64,000 nt of DNA from Dactylosporangium fulvum (GTDB lineage Bacteria; Actinomycetota; Actinomycetes; Mycobacteriales; Micromonosporaceae), in contig NZ_CP073720.1 of assembly GCF_025137375.1 (NCBI RefSeq), positions 9,262,501-9,326,500 on the forward strand. Direction: 5' to 3'. The notes beneath the pieces are model-generated. The model ran no database searches. It was not told where the DNA came from and saw only the letters and a list, made by a program, of their open reading frames with translations. A program made the position numbers and the translations under genes. Positions 1 through 8,461 of this stretch are shown piece by piece; the stretch's first letter is position 1; every line of letters begins with the position of its first letter.

Positions 1-444
1 CAGGTGGCCGCGCATCTCACCGCGGACCACGACCTCGCGGCCGTCGGGCCAGGCCAGCGCGGCGGCGCAGACGAACGCTCCGCCCAGGTGCTCGTCGGGG
101 ACGTCGCCCAGCTGGGCCAGGACCAGGCGGAGGTTGGCGCCGTCGCGGTCGGGGGCGCCGCTCGGCAGGCCCGACCAGCGGGCCGAGAAGACGCCCGGCA
201 TGCCGTTGAGGGCGTCCACGGCCAGGCCCGAGTCGTCGCCGACGCTGGGCAGGCCGGTGTAGCGGACGGCCTCGCGGGCCTTCAGGAGCGCGTTCTCCTC
301 GAAGGTGAGACCCGTCTCGGGGGCCTCGGGATACGTCTCGACGTCGTCCAGGCCGAGCAACTCGACCTCGCTGGCCGCCTCCTCCAAGACTCGGCGCAGC
401 TCCACGAGCTTCTTCTTGTTCCGGGTCGCGAGCAGCAGCTTCAT
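1..444 (-). CDS. rdgB: RdgB/HAM1-type dITP/XTP pyrophosphatase (C-terminus beyond window)
   Basis: Hydrolyses non-canonical purine triphosphates (dITP, XTP) to monophosphates, keeping them out of DNA and RNA. The visible 148 residues begin MKLLLATRNKKKL, the Ham1 opening that binds the nucleotide. TFEENALLKA at about 47-56 and VGDDSGLAVDAL at 68-79 are the metal and catalytic acidic segments (D70/D71). The family is about 200 residues long, so roughly 50 lie beyond base 1. The ATG at 444 overlaps the rph stop (ATGA), indicating translational coupling. The rph-rdgB order is standard in actinobacteria. Confidence 0.95.
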   Translation of the reverse strand, partial: MKLLLATRNKKKLVELRRVLEEAASEVELLGLDDVETYPEAPETGLTFEENALLKAREAVRYTGLPSVGDDSGLAVDALNGMPGVFSARWSGLPSGAPDRDGANLRLVLAQLGDVPDEHLGGAFVCAAALAWPDGREVVVRGEMRGHL

Positions 445-1169
445 TCGGCGATCGCCTTCTGCTGGAGGGCCTGGAGCTCGGTGCAGCCCAGGGCGCCCAG
501 GTCGACGAGGGTGTCGAGCTCGGCCCGGCTGAAGACCGACTGCTCGCCGGTGCCCTGGACCTCGACGAAGTCGCCGGTGCCGGTGCAGACCACGTTCATG
601 TCGACGTCGGCGATGACGTCCTCTTCGTAGCACAGGTCGAGGCGCGGCTCGCCGCCGATGATGCCGACGCTGACCGCTGAAACGGAACGGTGCAGCACCT
701 CGGAGGGCTTGCCCGCCAGCTTGCGCTGCGCCGCCAGCCACGCCACCGCGTCGTGCAGGGCCACGTAGGCGCCGGTGATCGCGGCGGTGCGGGTGCCGCC
801 GTCGGCCTGCAACACATCGCAGTCGAGGACGATCGAGTTCTCGCCGAGGGCCTTCAGGTCGATGCAGGCCCGCAGGCTGCGCCCGATGAGCCGGGAGATC
901 TCGTGCGTCCGCCCGCCGACCTTGCCCTTGACGCTCTCCCGGTCGCTGCGGGTCGTCGTCGCGCGGGGCAACATGGCGTATTCGGCGGTGAGCCAGCCCA
1001 GGCCGGACCCCTTCCGCCACCGCGGCACGCCCTCGGTGACGCTGGCGGTGCACAAGACCCGCGTGGCGCCGAACTCGACGAGCACGGACCCCTCCGGGTG
1101 CATGCTCCACTGGCGGGTGATCGAAACAGGTCGAAGTTGGTCTGCTGCGCGTCCATCGGGTCGAGCCAT
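441..1169 (-). CDS. rph: Ribonuclease PH
   Basis: Phosphorolytic 3'-5' exoribonuclease that trims tRNA 3' ends. The 242 residues match the family length. The phosphate-binding and catalytic core is visible as GGRTHEISRLIGRSLRA (about 85-101) and DCDVLQADGGTRTAA (116-130). The ATG at 1169 is chosen because AGGGTGG lies about 6 nt upstream; an in-frame TTG at 1187 would add six unconserved residues. The stop overlaps the rdgB start by 4 nt. The SGNH hydrolase gene ends 14 nt upstream, so this is probably the distal part of a long leftward operon. Confidence 0.95.
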   Translation of the reverse strand: MARPDGRAADQLRPVSITRQWSMHPEGSVLVEFGATRVLCTASVTEGVPRWRKGSGLGWLTAEYAMLPRATTTRSDRESVKGKVGGRTHEISRLIGRSLRACIDLKALGENSIVLDCDVLQADGGTRTAAITGAYVALHDAVAWLAAQRKLAGKPSEVLHRSVSAVSVGIIGGEPRLDLCYEEDVIADVDMNVVCTGTGDFVEVQGTGEQSVFSRAELDTLVDLGALGCTELQALQQKAIAE

Positions 1170-1183
1170 ACCGCCCACCCTAG

Positions 1184-2026
1184 TCAAGCGACCTTGCCCG
1201 ACACGCCGTCGCCCCGCACCGCTTCGCGCACGGCATCGGGAAGCTGCAAGTCAAGAAGGTCAGCGGTGCCGAGCGGGGAGCCGTGACGCCACTCGGCCCA
1301 GGCGAGGCGGAACAGGCCGGGCAGCAGATCGGTCGAACGGCGGACCACCCAGCGGGTCCCCTGCGTGGCCATCCACCAGACCTGCGCGGAGACCGTCGGC
1401 GGCGGGCTCGTCGGCGCGGGGTCAGGCCGCACACCCGACCGGGCCATGCTGGAGCCGCGGACGGTCAACAGGTCGAAGAACGAGCAGGCGAGGAACCGGT
1501 GGCCGCGCTCGCTCGGGTGGAGCCGATCGACGCTCCACATCCGGCGATCGTACGAGTCGGCGTTGCCGGCCGCGTCGAAATGCACCGTGTCGTAGCGGGT
1601 GGCGACCCGGTCCGTCACCGTGTTGAGCTCGTGCATCCGGCGGGCCAGCGGCCGGGCGAGCGGGCCGGGCAGGCCGAACATGCGGCCCGGGTCGGGCAGG
1701 CGGATGGTGAGCACCTCGGCCCCGATCGCCCGCAGCGCCGCCACCGAGCGCTCCAAATGCCCGCAGATGCGCCGGGCGTCGAACGGGTCCCGCAGCGTGT
1801 CGTTGGTGCCGACGAGGACGGCCGCCACGTCGGGCTGAACGGCGACGGCGCGGGGCAACTGGTCGCGCTCCACGTCGGCGGCCCGCGCGCCGCTGCTGGC
1901 GAAGTTGTGCAGCCGCGCCCCGATGGCCTCGGCGAAGATCGGCGCCCAGCCGCGCCACGACCCATCGGGCATCCGGTCACCGAAGCCCGCCGTCGTGGAG
2001 TCACCGAGGGCGGCGAAAACGGTCAT
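1184..2026 (-). CDS. SGNH/GDSL-family hydrolase
   Basis: Predicted serine esterase or lipase of 280 residues. The blocks are in order: GDS with nucleophile S10, a glycine/asparagine region near 41-47 (NFASSGA), GTND at 73-76, and DRLHPSERGH with D167 and H170 completing the triad. No signal peptide is seen, so it is probably cytoplasmic. The C-terminal third is not part of the SGNH fold and is unrecognised. Its ATG overlaps the stop of the upstream glycosyltransferase (ATGA), so it is co-translated with two glycosyltransferases. A role in trimming or deacylating a glycolipid or glycan is inference from context only. Confidence 0.85.
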   Translation of the reverse strand: MTVFAALGDSTTAGFGDRMPDGSWRGWAPIFAEAIGARLHNFASSGARAADVERDQLPRAVAVQPDVAAVLVGTNDTLRDPFDARRICGHLERSVAALRAIGAEVLTIRLPDPGRMFGLPGPLARPLARRMHELNTVTDRVATRYDTVHFDAAGNADSYDRRMWSVDRLHPSERGHRFLACSFFDLLTVRGSSMARSGVRPDPAPTSPPPTVSAQVWWMATQGTRWVVRRSTDLLPGLFRLAWAEWRHGSPLGTADLLDLQLPDAVREAVRGDGVSGKVA

Positions 2027-3189
2027 GACACGGTCACCGCCGTGGGAACAGAAGCAGCGGGAACAGCGGATACGGGAACAGCGGAAGGGGTGACCGCCGG
2101 AGTCCCGTGGACGTCCAGGAAGCCCGCCACCGCCGCCGGCCAGGAGAACTGCTCGGCGCGGGCGCGAGCGGCCGCCCGACGCTCCGCGGCCGGTCGGGCC
2201 AGCACCCGAAGTACACCTCCCGCAAAATCCTCGGCCACCGCGGCGCCGGCCTCACCGACCACCTCCGGCAGCGCGGACGCCGCGTCCACCACCACCGGCG
2301 TGCCGCAGGCGAGCGCCTCCAGCGCGGCCAGGCCGAACGTCTCGATCGGGCCCGGCGCGACGACCACGTCGGCGGTAGCGAGCAGCGCGGCCACGGCGGT
2401 GCGCTCGGCGACGAACTCCATGAAGTGCACGGCGTGGCCGCGGGCCTGTTCCTGCAGTTGGGCACGGAGCGGACCGTCGCCGGCCACGACCAGTACCGCA
2501 TCAACACCCTGGGCACGGAGGGCCACCAACGCGTCGATGGAGCGTTCCGGCCGTTTCTCCGAGGAGAGGCGCCCGCAGTGCACGAGCAGCACCTGCGACG
2601 GGGTGGCGTAGCGGTCCCGCAGGGCGGCGGTGTACCGGCCCGGGTGGAACAGTTCAAGATCCACCCCGAGCGGTACCTGCACCAGGTTGCCCGCCCCGAT
2701 CCGCCGGAACTCCGCCGCCGCCCAGGACGTGGTGCACAGGATCCGGTCGTAGGAGTTGAACGTGCGCGCGTTGAGCCGGTCCGCCCACGCCGAGCCGAAC
2801 CGCCCGGCGAAGGTCAGCAGCCCGGCGAGGCTCTCGTGCGACACCATCACCGACGGGACGCCGCGCTCGCGGGCCCAGCGGCCGGTCCAGCGCAGCGTGA
2901 ACCGGTCGGAGACCTCCAGCCGGTCCGGGGCGAGTTCGTCCAGCAGCGCGGCGAGGCGGCGGCGGTGGATGAGCACGCGGTACCCGCCGGTGAACGGCAC
3001 CACCGGGCCCGGCAGCGTGATGACCCGGCCCTGCGAGGTCTGCTCGTCGGAGAACCGCTCGCCGGGCACGATCAGGATCGGCTCGTGCCCGGCGGCGAGG
3101 TAGCCCTCGCCGAGCGCCCGCAGCGCGGTCCGCAGCCCTCCGGACCTCGGCATGACGAAGTTCGCCAGCCGGACTATTCGTACGGTCAT
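2023..3189 (-). CDS. GT4-family glycosyltransferase
   Basis: Retaining GT-B glycosyltransferase of 388 residues. The donor-binding C-terminal domain shows HCGRLSSEKRPE (205-216), AGDGPLRAQL (236-245) and the EX7E motif ETFGLAALE (283-291) followed by ALACGTPVV. The first about 175 residues form the acceptor domain. The last about 25 residues are a low-complexity Val/Pro/Ala/Ser tail. The start at 3189 overlaps the upstream glycosyltransferase stop by ATGA, so the long open frame upstream is not part of this gene. Likely substrates are nucleotide-mannose or related sugars, as in actinobacterial glycolipid mannosyltransferases, but the sugar cannot be read from sequence. Confidence 0.9.
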   Translation of the reverse strand: MTVRIVRLANFVMPRSGGLRTALRALGEGYLAAGHEPILIVPGERFSDEQTSQGRVITLPGPVVPFTGGYRVLIHRRRLAALLDELAPDRLEVSDRFTLRWTGRWARERGVPSVMVSHESLAGLLTFAGRFGSAWADRLNARTFNSYDRILCTTSWAAAEFRRIGAGNLVQVPLGVDLELFHPGRYTAALRDRYATPSQVLLVHCGRLSSEKRPERSIDALVALRAQGVDAVLVVAGDGPLRAQLQEQARGHAVHFMEFVAERTAVAALLATADVVVAPGPIETFGLAALEALACGTPVVVDAASALPEVVGEAGAAVAEDFAGGVLRVLARPAAERRAAARARAEQFSWPAAVAGFLDVHGTPAVTPSAVPVSAVPAASVPTAVTVS

Positions 3190-4334
3190 GCGGGCACCGG
3201 CAGCGAGCGGGCCGGCAGGCCGCCGGAGTGCACCTCGGCGTAGTGGCGGATCAGCTCGTCGCCGACCGCGGACCAGGTCCGGGAGGCGACCGCGACCCGG
3301 GCGGCGACACCCATCGCCAGCCGGCGCTCGTCGTCCCGCACCAGCGACGTGACCGCCTCGACCAGCGCGTCGGCGTCGCAGGGCGGGATGAGCAGCCCGG
3401 TGCGGCCGTCGTCGACGAGGTCGAGCGGGCCGCCCTGTGCGGGCGCGACCACCGGCACCCCGCTGGCCAGGGCCTCCTGCACGGTCTGGCCGAAGGTCTC
3501 GAACGGGCCGGTGTGCACAAAAAGGTCCAGGCTGGCGAAGATCCGGGCCAACTGGGCGCCGCGCCGCTCGCCGAGGAAGACCGCGTCCGGCATGGCCCGC
3601 TCCAGGCCGGCCCGGGCCGGGCCGTCGCCGACGACAACCACCCGGACGCCGGGGATGCGGCTGACCGGCGCGAGCAGGTCCACGCGCTTCTCCACGGCGA
3701 GGCGCCCGACGTACCCGACGATCACCTGCCCCTCGGCGGCGAGCGCCCGGCGGAGGGCGGGGCTGCGGTGGCCCGGGTCGAAACGGGCCGCGTCGACGCC
3801 GCGGCGCCACAGCCACACCCGCTCGATGCCGTTGCGATGCAGGGCGGTCGCGGCCGCGGTCGACGGCGCGAGGGTCCGGTCGGCGGCGTTGTGGATGTGC
3901 CGCAGCCAGCGCCAGGCGGCCTGCTCGCCGAGGTTCGAGCGGTAGTACAGGCGGGCGTAGGCGGGCACGTCGGTCTGGTAGACGGCGACGGTCGGCAGGC
4001 CCAGCGAGGCCGCCACGGTCATGCCGCGCGCCCCGAGCACAAATGGGCTGGCCAGATGGACCAGGTCGGTGCGGTGGGACCGCAGGGCGGCGGCCAGCCG
4101 TCGGCTGGGCAGTCCCAGCCGGAAGCTGCCGTAGCCCGGGGTGGCCACGGAGGGGACCCGGATGATCGGGTACGAGAAGACGCCGGTGACCGACCGTGCC
4201 CCGGACGACGGCTGGGGGGCGATCACGAGCGGCTCGTGGCCACGTGCGACGAGGTGTTCGGCCACCCGGACGACGGAGTGGGCGACACCGTTCACATCGG
4301 GCGGGAACGATTCGGTGACGATCGCGATCCGCAT
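3186..4334 (-). CDS. GT4-family glycosyltransferase (MgtA-like)
   Basis: Second retaining GT-B enzyme, 382 residues, starting MRIAIVTESFPPDVNGVAHS, which is the typical opening of GDP-mannose-dependent alpha-mannosyltransferases of the MgtA/PimB group. The C-terminal domain holds VGRLAVEKRVD, VGDGPARAGLE and the EX7E segment ETFGQTVQEALASGVPVV. The ATG at 4334 is the first plausible start; the frame stays open upstream but reads unlike protein. It is translationally coupled to the next glycosyltransferase. Together the pair would add consecutive sugars to one acceptor, which is inference. Confidence 0.9.
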   Translation of the reverse strand: MRIAIVTESFPPDVNGVAHSVVRVAEHLVARGHEPLVIAPQPSSGARSVTGVFSYPIIRVPSVATPGYGSFRLGLPSRRLAAALRSHRTDLVHLASPFVLGARGMTVAASLGLPTVAVYQTDVPAYARLYYRSNLGEQAAWRWLRHIHNAADRTLAPSTAAATALHRNGIERVWLWRRGVDAARFDPGHRSPALRRALAAEGQVIVGYVGRLAVEKRVDLLAPVSRIPGVRVVVVGDGPARAGLERAMPDAVFLGERRGAQLARIFASLDLFVHTGPFETFGQTVQEALASGVPVVAPAQGGPLDLVDDGRTGLLIPPCDADALVEAVTSLVRDDERRLAMGVAARVAVASRTWSAVGDELIRHYAEVHSGGLPARSLPVPA

Positions 4335-4401
4335 GCCATGACCATGAGGTCGGAGTCCATGCGTGCGGCCACGATTTGCTGACCAGACGGCAAACGAGTG
4401 C

Positions 4402-5154
4402 CTAAATGTCGTACCTCGCGCCAGGTCGAACAATCTCGATGGGTCCGTCGAAGGCTGCCGATGCCGCCTCCAGCGTGAGCGCCTCACTCCCCCAGGCCGG
4501 CACCAGGTGGGTGAGCAGGAGCTTGCCCACACCCGCCTTGGTGGCGTGCTCGGCCGCCTCCCGGCCGGTGAGGTGGAGGTCCGGCGGGTTGTCCTCGCCG
4601 TCGAGGTAGCTCGCCTCGCACAGGAACATGTCCGCGCCCTGGGCCAGGCGGATCAGGGCCTCGCAGGAAGCCGTGTCGGCCGAGTAGGTCAGCACGCGGC
4701 CCTGGTGCTCGATCCGCACCCCGTAGGTCTCGACGGGATGGTTGACCCGGTCGACGGTCACCTGGAGCGGGCCGATCGGGAAGCTGCCCGGCTGAAGCGC
4801 GTAGAAGGTGTAGACGTCACTGATCGCCATCGGCTCGTTCTCCCCGCCGTAGGCGGCGGCGATCCGCTCGGGGGCGGCGATCGGCGCATACACCGGCAGG
4901 GGCGGGAACGGGCCGGAGGGCGCGTAGCGCCGGGCCACGATGTACGAACAGGCGTCGAGCATGTGGTCGCAGTGCAGGTGCGTCAGCAGGATCGCATCGA
5001 CGTTGTAGAGCCCGGAGAACCGCTGGAGCGTCGACATGGACCCCGGGCCGAAGTCGACGAGCAGGCGGAACCCGTCCGCCTCCACGAGGTAGGCGGAACA
5101 GGGGGCCTCCGGGCCGGGAAAGCTGCCGGCGCAGCCGAGAACCGTGAGCCTCAT
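4402..5154 (-). CDS. Metallo-beta-lactamase-fold hydrolase (Rv1339-like)
   Basis: Zinc-dependent hydrolase of 250 residues. HLHCDH at 59-64 supplies the first metal ligands, with H139, D160 and H216 as further ligands. The N-terminus (LTVLGCAGSFPGPEAPCSAY) and length match the RNase Z-like group that includes M. tuberculosis Rv1339, reported as an atypical cyclic-nucleotide phosphodiesterase. Position supports this: Rv1339 also lies between cysM and rph. GAGGG sits 7 nt upstream of the ATG. In M. tuberculosis murI and a rhomboid gene lie between cysM and this gene; here they are absent. Confidence 0.9.
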   Translation of the reverse strand: MRLTVLGCAGSFPGPEAPCSAYLVEADGFRLLVDFGPGSMSTLQRFSGLYNVDAILLTHLHCDHMLDACSYIVARRYAPSGPFPPLPVYAPIAAPERIAAAYGGENEPMAISDVYTFYALQPGSFPIGPLQVTVDRVNHPVETYGVRIEHQGRVLTYSADTASCEALIRLAQGADMFLCEASYLDGEDNPPDLHLTGREAAEHATKAGVGKLLLTHLVPAWGSEALTLEAASAAFDGPIEIVRPGARYDI

Positions 5155-5419
5155 GCTGCCCTCAACCCGCCGTCTCCTGTCTGCACGCCAATCTTTGGAT
5201 CACTCCGGCCAGGTGAGGATAGATCCCATGATCGGACCGCCGGGGGTTGCCCGGCCGGTTGCTGCCGCTGGGCAAGGTCCGTCACCGTGCGCAGCCTACG
5301 CCGGACTGGCAGCTGAGGCTGAATGATCGGCCTGGAGATGTCGCCAACGTGACAGGGCCGCGTCACGATCCGCAACCACGGTCGTTGCACGCAGTGAGTC
5401 CTGACCAGAGGAGGCGGAC

Positions 5420-5770
5420 GTGAGCGTTGACGTGTCCCGGGCGGCCCGGCGGCTGCGGCGGCAACTCCCGGACGCGTTCCGTCTGCCGACCGAGGCCGAT
5501 CCCGCCCCCGAGCCGCGTCATCTGGCCGCGGTGTGCGCGTGGGCGGCCGCGCTGGGGCTGGGCGGCATGGCGGTGGCCCTGCGGGCGTTCGTGGGCCTGA
5601 TCGCGCAGTACCGCCCATGGTATGCCCCGACGGTCATCGTGATCGGCCTGGTCGGGCTGGCGTGCACGATCGGCGCGTTTGCGAGCGTGCACCACCGCCG
5701 GCTCCCGCTCGCGCTGCTCGGCGCGGCGTCGGTGAGCCTGGTGGCCGGCTGGATCGTGACCGGGTGGTAG
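5420..5770 (+). CDS. Small membrane protein, three predicted TM segments
   Basis: Encodes 116 residues. A charged N-terminal region (1-33) is followed by hydrophobic helices at about 35-60, 69-90 and 96-115, the last running to the C-terminus. The GTG start has a strong AGAGGAGG 6 nt upstream. The family is not recognised. It points opposite to its neighbours, between the hydrolase and cysM, in the place where M. tuberculosis has murI and rhomboid genes. Confidence 0.75.
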   Translation: MSVDVSRAARRLRRQLPDAFRLPTEADPAPEPRHLAAVCAWAAALGLGGMAVALRAFVGLIAQYRPWYAPTVIVIGLVGLACTIGAFASVHHRRLPLALLGAASVSLVAGWIVTGW

Positions 5771-5780
5771 GTCCGGTACG

Positions 5781-6731
5781 TCAGGCCCAGAGCTGTCCAT
5801 CGAGCGCGTTCTCGGCATCGGCGAGCGTGCCGCCGTATGCACCGGTCGACAGGTACTTCCAACCGCCGTCGGCGACCAGGAACACCACGTCGGCCCGGTT
5901 GCCCGCCTTGAGCGCCTGGTGAGCGACCGCGAGAGCGGCGTGCAGGACGGCACCGGTGGAGAAACCGGCGAACATCCCCTCGACCTCGACGAGCTGGCGG
6001 GTGCGCAGCACGGCGTCGCGGGTGCCGACGGAGAACCGGCGGGTCAGCACCGTCGCGTCGTACAACTCCGGCACGTAGCCCTCGTCGAGGTTGCGCAGGC
6101 CGTAGACCAGCTCACCGTAGCGCGGCTCGGCGGCGATGATCTCGACGTCATCGACCTTCTCGCGGAGGAACCGCCCGACGCCCATCAGGGTGCCGGTGGT
6201 GCCGAGCCCGGCCACGAAGTGTGTGATCGTCGGCAGGTCGCGCAGGATCTCCGGCCCGGTCGACTCGTAGTGGGCACGCGCGTTGGCCTCGTTGCCGTAC
6301 TGGAAGAGCATCACCCAGTCGGGGTGCTCCGCGGCGATCTCCTTGGCCACGGCCACGGCGCGGTTGGACCCGCCGGCCGCCGGCGAGAAGATGATCTCTG
6401 CGCCGTACATGCGCAGGAGTGCGCTCCGCTCGGACGAGACGTTTTCCGGCATCACGCACACCAGCCGGTATCCGCGCAGCTTCGCCACCATCGCGAGGGC
6501 GATGCCGGTGTTGCCGCTCGTCGGCTCGATGATCGTGTCACCGGGGCGAAGGCGGCCGGCTTCCTCGGCCGCCTTCACCATCCAGAGCGCCACGCGGTCC
6601 TTGACGCTCCCCGTCGGGTTGCGATCCTCGAGCTTCGCCCACAGCCGGACCTCGGGGCTCGGCGAAAGCCGCGGCAGCCCGATGAGCGGCGTGTTTCCGC
6701 ACGCGTCGAGGAGGGACTCGTAGCGCGCCAC
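5781..6731 (-). CDS. cysM: CysO-dependent O-phosphoserine sulfhydrylase
   Basis: PLP enzyme that joins O-phosphoserine to the thiocarboxylate of CysO to form CysO-cysteine. The protein has 316 residues. The PLP lysine is K44 in NPTGSVKDR, the PLP phosphate is held by the glycine loop GLGTTGTLMG, and TSGNTG (71-76) is the substrate loop. Start GTG at 6731, 5 nt after the cysO stop. The order mec-cysO-cysM fixes its identity as the CysO-linked CysM rather than a CysK. The pathway is known to be oxidation-resistant in M. tuberculosis. Confidence 0.95.
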   Translation of the reverse strand: MARYESLLDACGNTPLIGLPRLSPSPEVRLWAKLEDRNPTGSVKDRVALWMVKAAEEAGRLRPGDTIIEPTSGNTGIALAMVAKLRGYRLVCVMPENVSSERSALLRMYGAEIIFSPAAGGSNRAVAVAKEIAAEHPDWVMLFQYGNEANARAHYESTGPEILRDLPTITHFVAGLGTTGTLMGVGRFLREKVDDVEIIAAEPRYGELVYGLRNLDEGYVPELYDATVLTRRFSVGTRDAVLRTRQLVEVEGMFAGFSTGAVLHAALAVAHQALKAGNRADVVFLVADGGWKYLSTGAYGGTLADAENALDGQLWA

Positions 6732-6736
6732 GGAGA

Positions 6737-7048
6737 TCAGCCCCGCAGCGCGTGGGCGGCGGCGAACGCGAGCGCCCCGCCCGCGACGGCGGGCAGGATC
6801 GTCACGGAGTCACCGTCGTTGAGCTTCGCATCGAGCGCGCCGAGGAACCGGACGTCTTCGTCGTTGATGTAGACGTTGACGAAGCGGTGCAGGTTGCCCT
6901 CCCCGGTGATGAGCCGGTCCTTGATCCCCGCGTGGCGGGTGTCAAGGTCGGTCAGCAGGTCGGCGATGGTGTCCCCGGCACCCTCGACGGTCTTCGCGCC
7001 GCCGGTGTAGCTACGCAGGATGGTCGGGATGCGGATCTCGATGGCCAT
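6737..7048 (-). CDS. cysO: CysO sulfur-carrier protein with C-terminal extension
   Basis: Ubiquitin-fold sulfur carrier of 103 residues; activated at its Gly-Gly end, it carries sulfide as a thiocarboxylate for cysteine synthesis. The core ends ILPAVAGG with the functional Gly-Gly at 90-91, but translation continues for 12 residues (ALAFAAAHALRG). As I recall it, M. tuberculosis CysO ends at the Gly-Gly. The tail must be removed, probably by the JAMM protease encoded just upstream, before activation; that is inference. The ATG at 7048 has AGGAGA 7 nt upstream. It lies 5 nt before cysM. Confidence 0.95.
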   Translation of the reverse strand: MAIEIRIPTILRSYTGGAKTVEGAGDTIADLLTDLDTRHAGIKDRLITGEGNLHRFVNVYINDEDVRFLGALDAKLNDGDSVTILPAVAGGALAFAAAHALRG

Positions 7049-7116
7049 GATTTTTCTCCTCTGATACGAGCTGAAGCGGTCGACGACTGGACAGGACGGT
7101 GCTGCGGGTGAGGTGG

Positions 7117-7605
7117 TCAGCCCGCGGAACACTCGTAGTCGACGGTCGTCGGGCTCTGCCCGAAGAGGTAGGACTGGACGGCGTGTTGGTCCACGACAGC
7201 ATTAACTACCTGAACCGGCTCCTCGGTGACGACTCCGTCCACGATGCGGAACGATCGAATTTCCGTCTGCACCGGATCACGGGTCGAAACCAGCAGGTAA
7301 TGCGCGTTTGGCTCACCGGCGAATGACACGTCGGTCCGCGAGGGGTACGCCTCCGTGGCGGTGTGCGAGTGGTAGACCACGACCGGCTCCTCGTCGGCGT
7401 CGTCCATCTCGCGCCACAGCCGCAACTGTTCCTTCGAGTCGAACTCGTAGAACGTCATCGACCGGGCCGCGTTCTCCATCGGCACGTGCCGCTCCGGACG
7501 ATCCGAACCGGCCGGACCCGCGACGATCCCGCACGCCTCGTCGGGGTGGTCCCGGCGGGCGTGCGCGACGATCGCGTCGAGGATCGCGGCGTCGATGGTC
7601 AGCAC
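7117..7605 (-). CDS. mec: Mec-type JAMM/MPN metalloprotease
   Basis: Zinc protease that releases cysteine from the CysO-Cys adduct. The 162 residues contain E23 in DEACGI and the JAMM motif HSHTATEAYPSRTD (H79, H81, S89, D92). The GTG at 7605 begins VLTIDAAILDAI, the usual N-terminus; the longer upstream frame overlaps the DUF2017 gene and is not credible. A 68-nt gap with the cysO Shine-Dalgarno follows. Because this CysO carries a tail, this protease may also mature the carrier, as JAMM proteases do for the QbsE-type carrier. Confidence 0.93.
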   Translation of the reverse strand: MLTIDAAILDAIVAHARRDHPDEACGIVAGPAGSDRPERHVPMENAARSMTFYEFDSKEQLRLWREMDDADEEPVVVYHSHTATEAYPSRTDVSFAGEPNAHYLLVSTRDPVQTEIRSFRIVDGVVTEEPVQVVNAVVDQHAVQSYLFGQSPTTVDYECSAG

Positions 7606-7652
7606 GACAGACAGCGTACCGAAACCTGGGTGCAACTCGCCCGTGACGGGCC

Positions 7653-8153
7653 TCACCCCATGAGTGCTCCCACCAGAGATTCCTGGAGATAGGTCAGGTA
7701 CTGGTAGACGGACAGCTGGCCCACCCGCTGGGACGTGGGGTCCTTGAGGATCGCCTCGTCGAGCTCGGCCTCGATGTCGACGTCGTCGTCGATGATGCCC
7801 AGCCGCAGGCCCAGCGTCAGCCGGACGTCGGTCAGCGCCCGCAGCCACGCCTCGGCCTGCTCCTCGTCGAGGGCCACCTCGCCGCCCTCCACCGGCAGCG
7901 CGTCGAGGAGCATGGCCGCCTGCTCGAGTTTCGCCGAGCGGAGGTCATCCTCCGTGTAGCGGCGCAGGTCGGCCGACGCGGAGGGGTCGTCGCGGTACAC
8001 GTCGGGGAACAGCCGCTCGATCACCGGATCGGTCCGGTCGAAGCCCTCGGAGAGGAGGGTGACGACCTCGAGCATGACCTCGTTGAGCACGGCCGCCTCG
8101 GCCGGGCCGAACCGTGCCACGCAGACCGTGCCGGAGCGCACGAACATTGTCAC
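7653..8153 (-). CDS. DUF2017 family protein
   Basis: Conserved actinobacterial protein of unknown function, 166 residues, mostly acidic helices with no membrane segment or recognised catalytic motif. The GTG at 8153 overlaps the clpS stop (GTGA); an ATG two codons later (8147) is an alternative. Constant linkage to clpS in actinobacteria, including Rv1331-Rv1332, suggests a link with ClpS or protein turnover, but no function is established. Confidence 0.9.
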   Translation of the reverse strand: MTMFVRSGTVCVARFGPAEAAVLNEVMLEVVTLLSEGFDRTDPVIERLFPDVYRDDPSASADLRRYTEDDLRSAKLEQAAMLLDALPVEGGEVALDEEQAEAWLRALTDVRLTLGLRLGIIDDDVDIEAELDEAILKDPTSQRVGQLSVYQYLTYLQESLVGALMG

Positions 8154-8446
8154 GACTTGTCCACCGTCGCCCAGAGGCCATACGCCTGCAAGCGGGAAGC
8201 GTCGTACTCCATCCGCTCACGCGGGCCGCTGGAGACGATCGCCTTGCCCTTGTGGTGCACGTCGAGCATCAGGCGCTCAGCCTTCTCCTTGCTGTACCCG
8301 AAGAGCTTCTGCAGAACCCAGGTGACGTAGCTCATCAGGTTGACGGGATCGTTCCAGACCACGGTCACCCACGGACGGTCGGTCTGGGGCACCTCGTCAA
8401 CCTCGACGTGGGTCTCTTCGATCGGTAGGACCTGCGGCGCCGCCAT
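8150..8446 (-). CDS. clpS: ATP-dependent Clp protease adaptor ClpS
   Basis: Adaptor that hands N-degron substrates to the ClpC/ClpA unfoldase. The 98 residues show the ClpS core: WVTVVWNDPVNLMSYVTWVL, with the N-degron-binding N/D residues, then FGYSKEKAERLMLDVHHKGKA with the conserved H-K-G-K motif. The flexible N-terminal stretch (1-23) inserts into the unfoldase. It is coupled to the DUF2017 gene by a GTGA overlap and leads the mec-cysO-cysM block. Confidence 0.95.
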   Translation of the reverse strand: MAAPQVLPIEETHVEVDEVPQTDRPWVTVVWNDPVNLMSYVTWVLQKLFGYSKEKAERLMLDVHHKGKAIVSSGPRERMEYDASRLQAYGLWATVDKS

Positions 8447-8461
8447 ACCAACATGGTGCCA

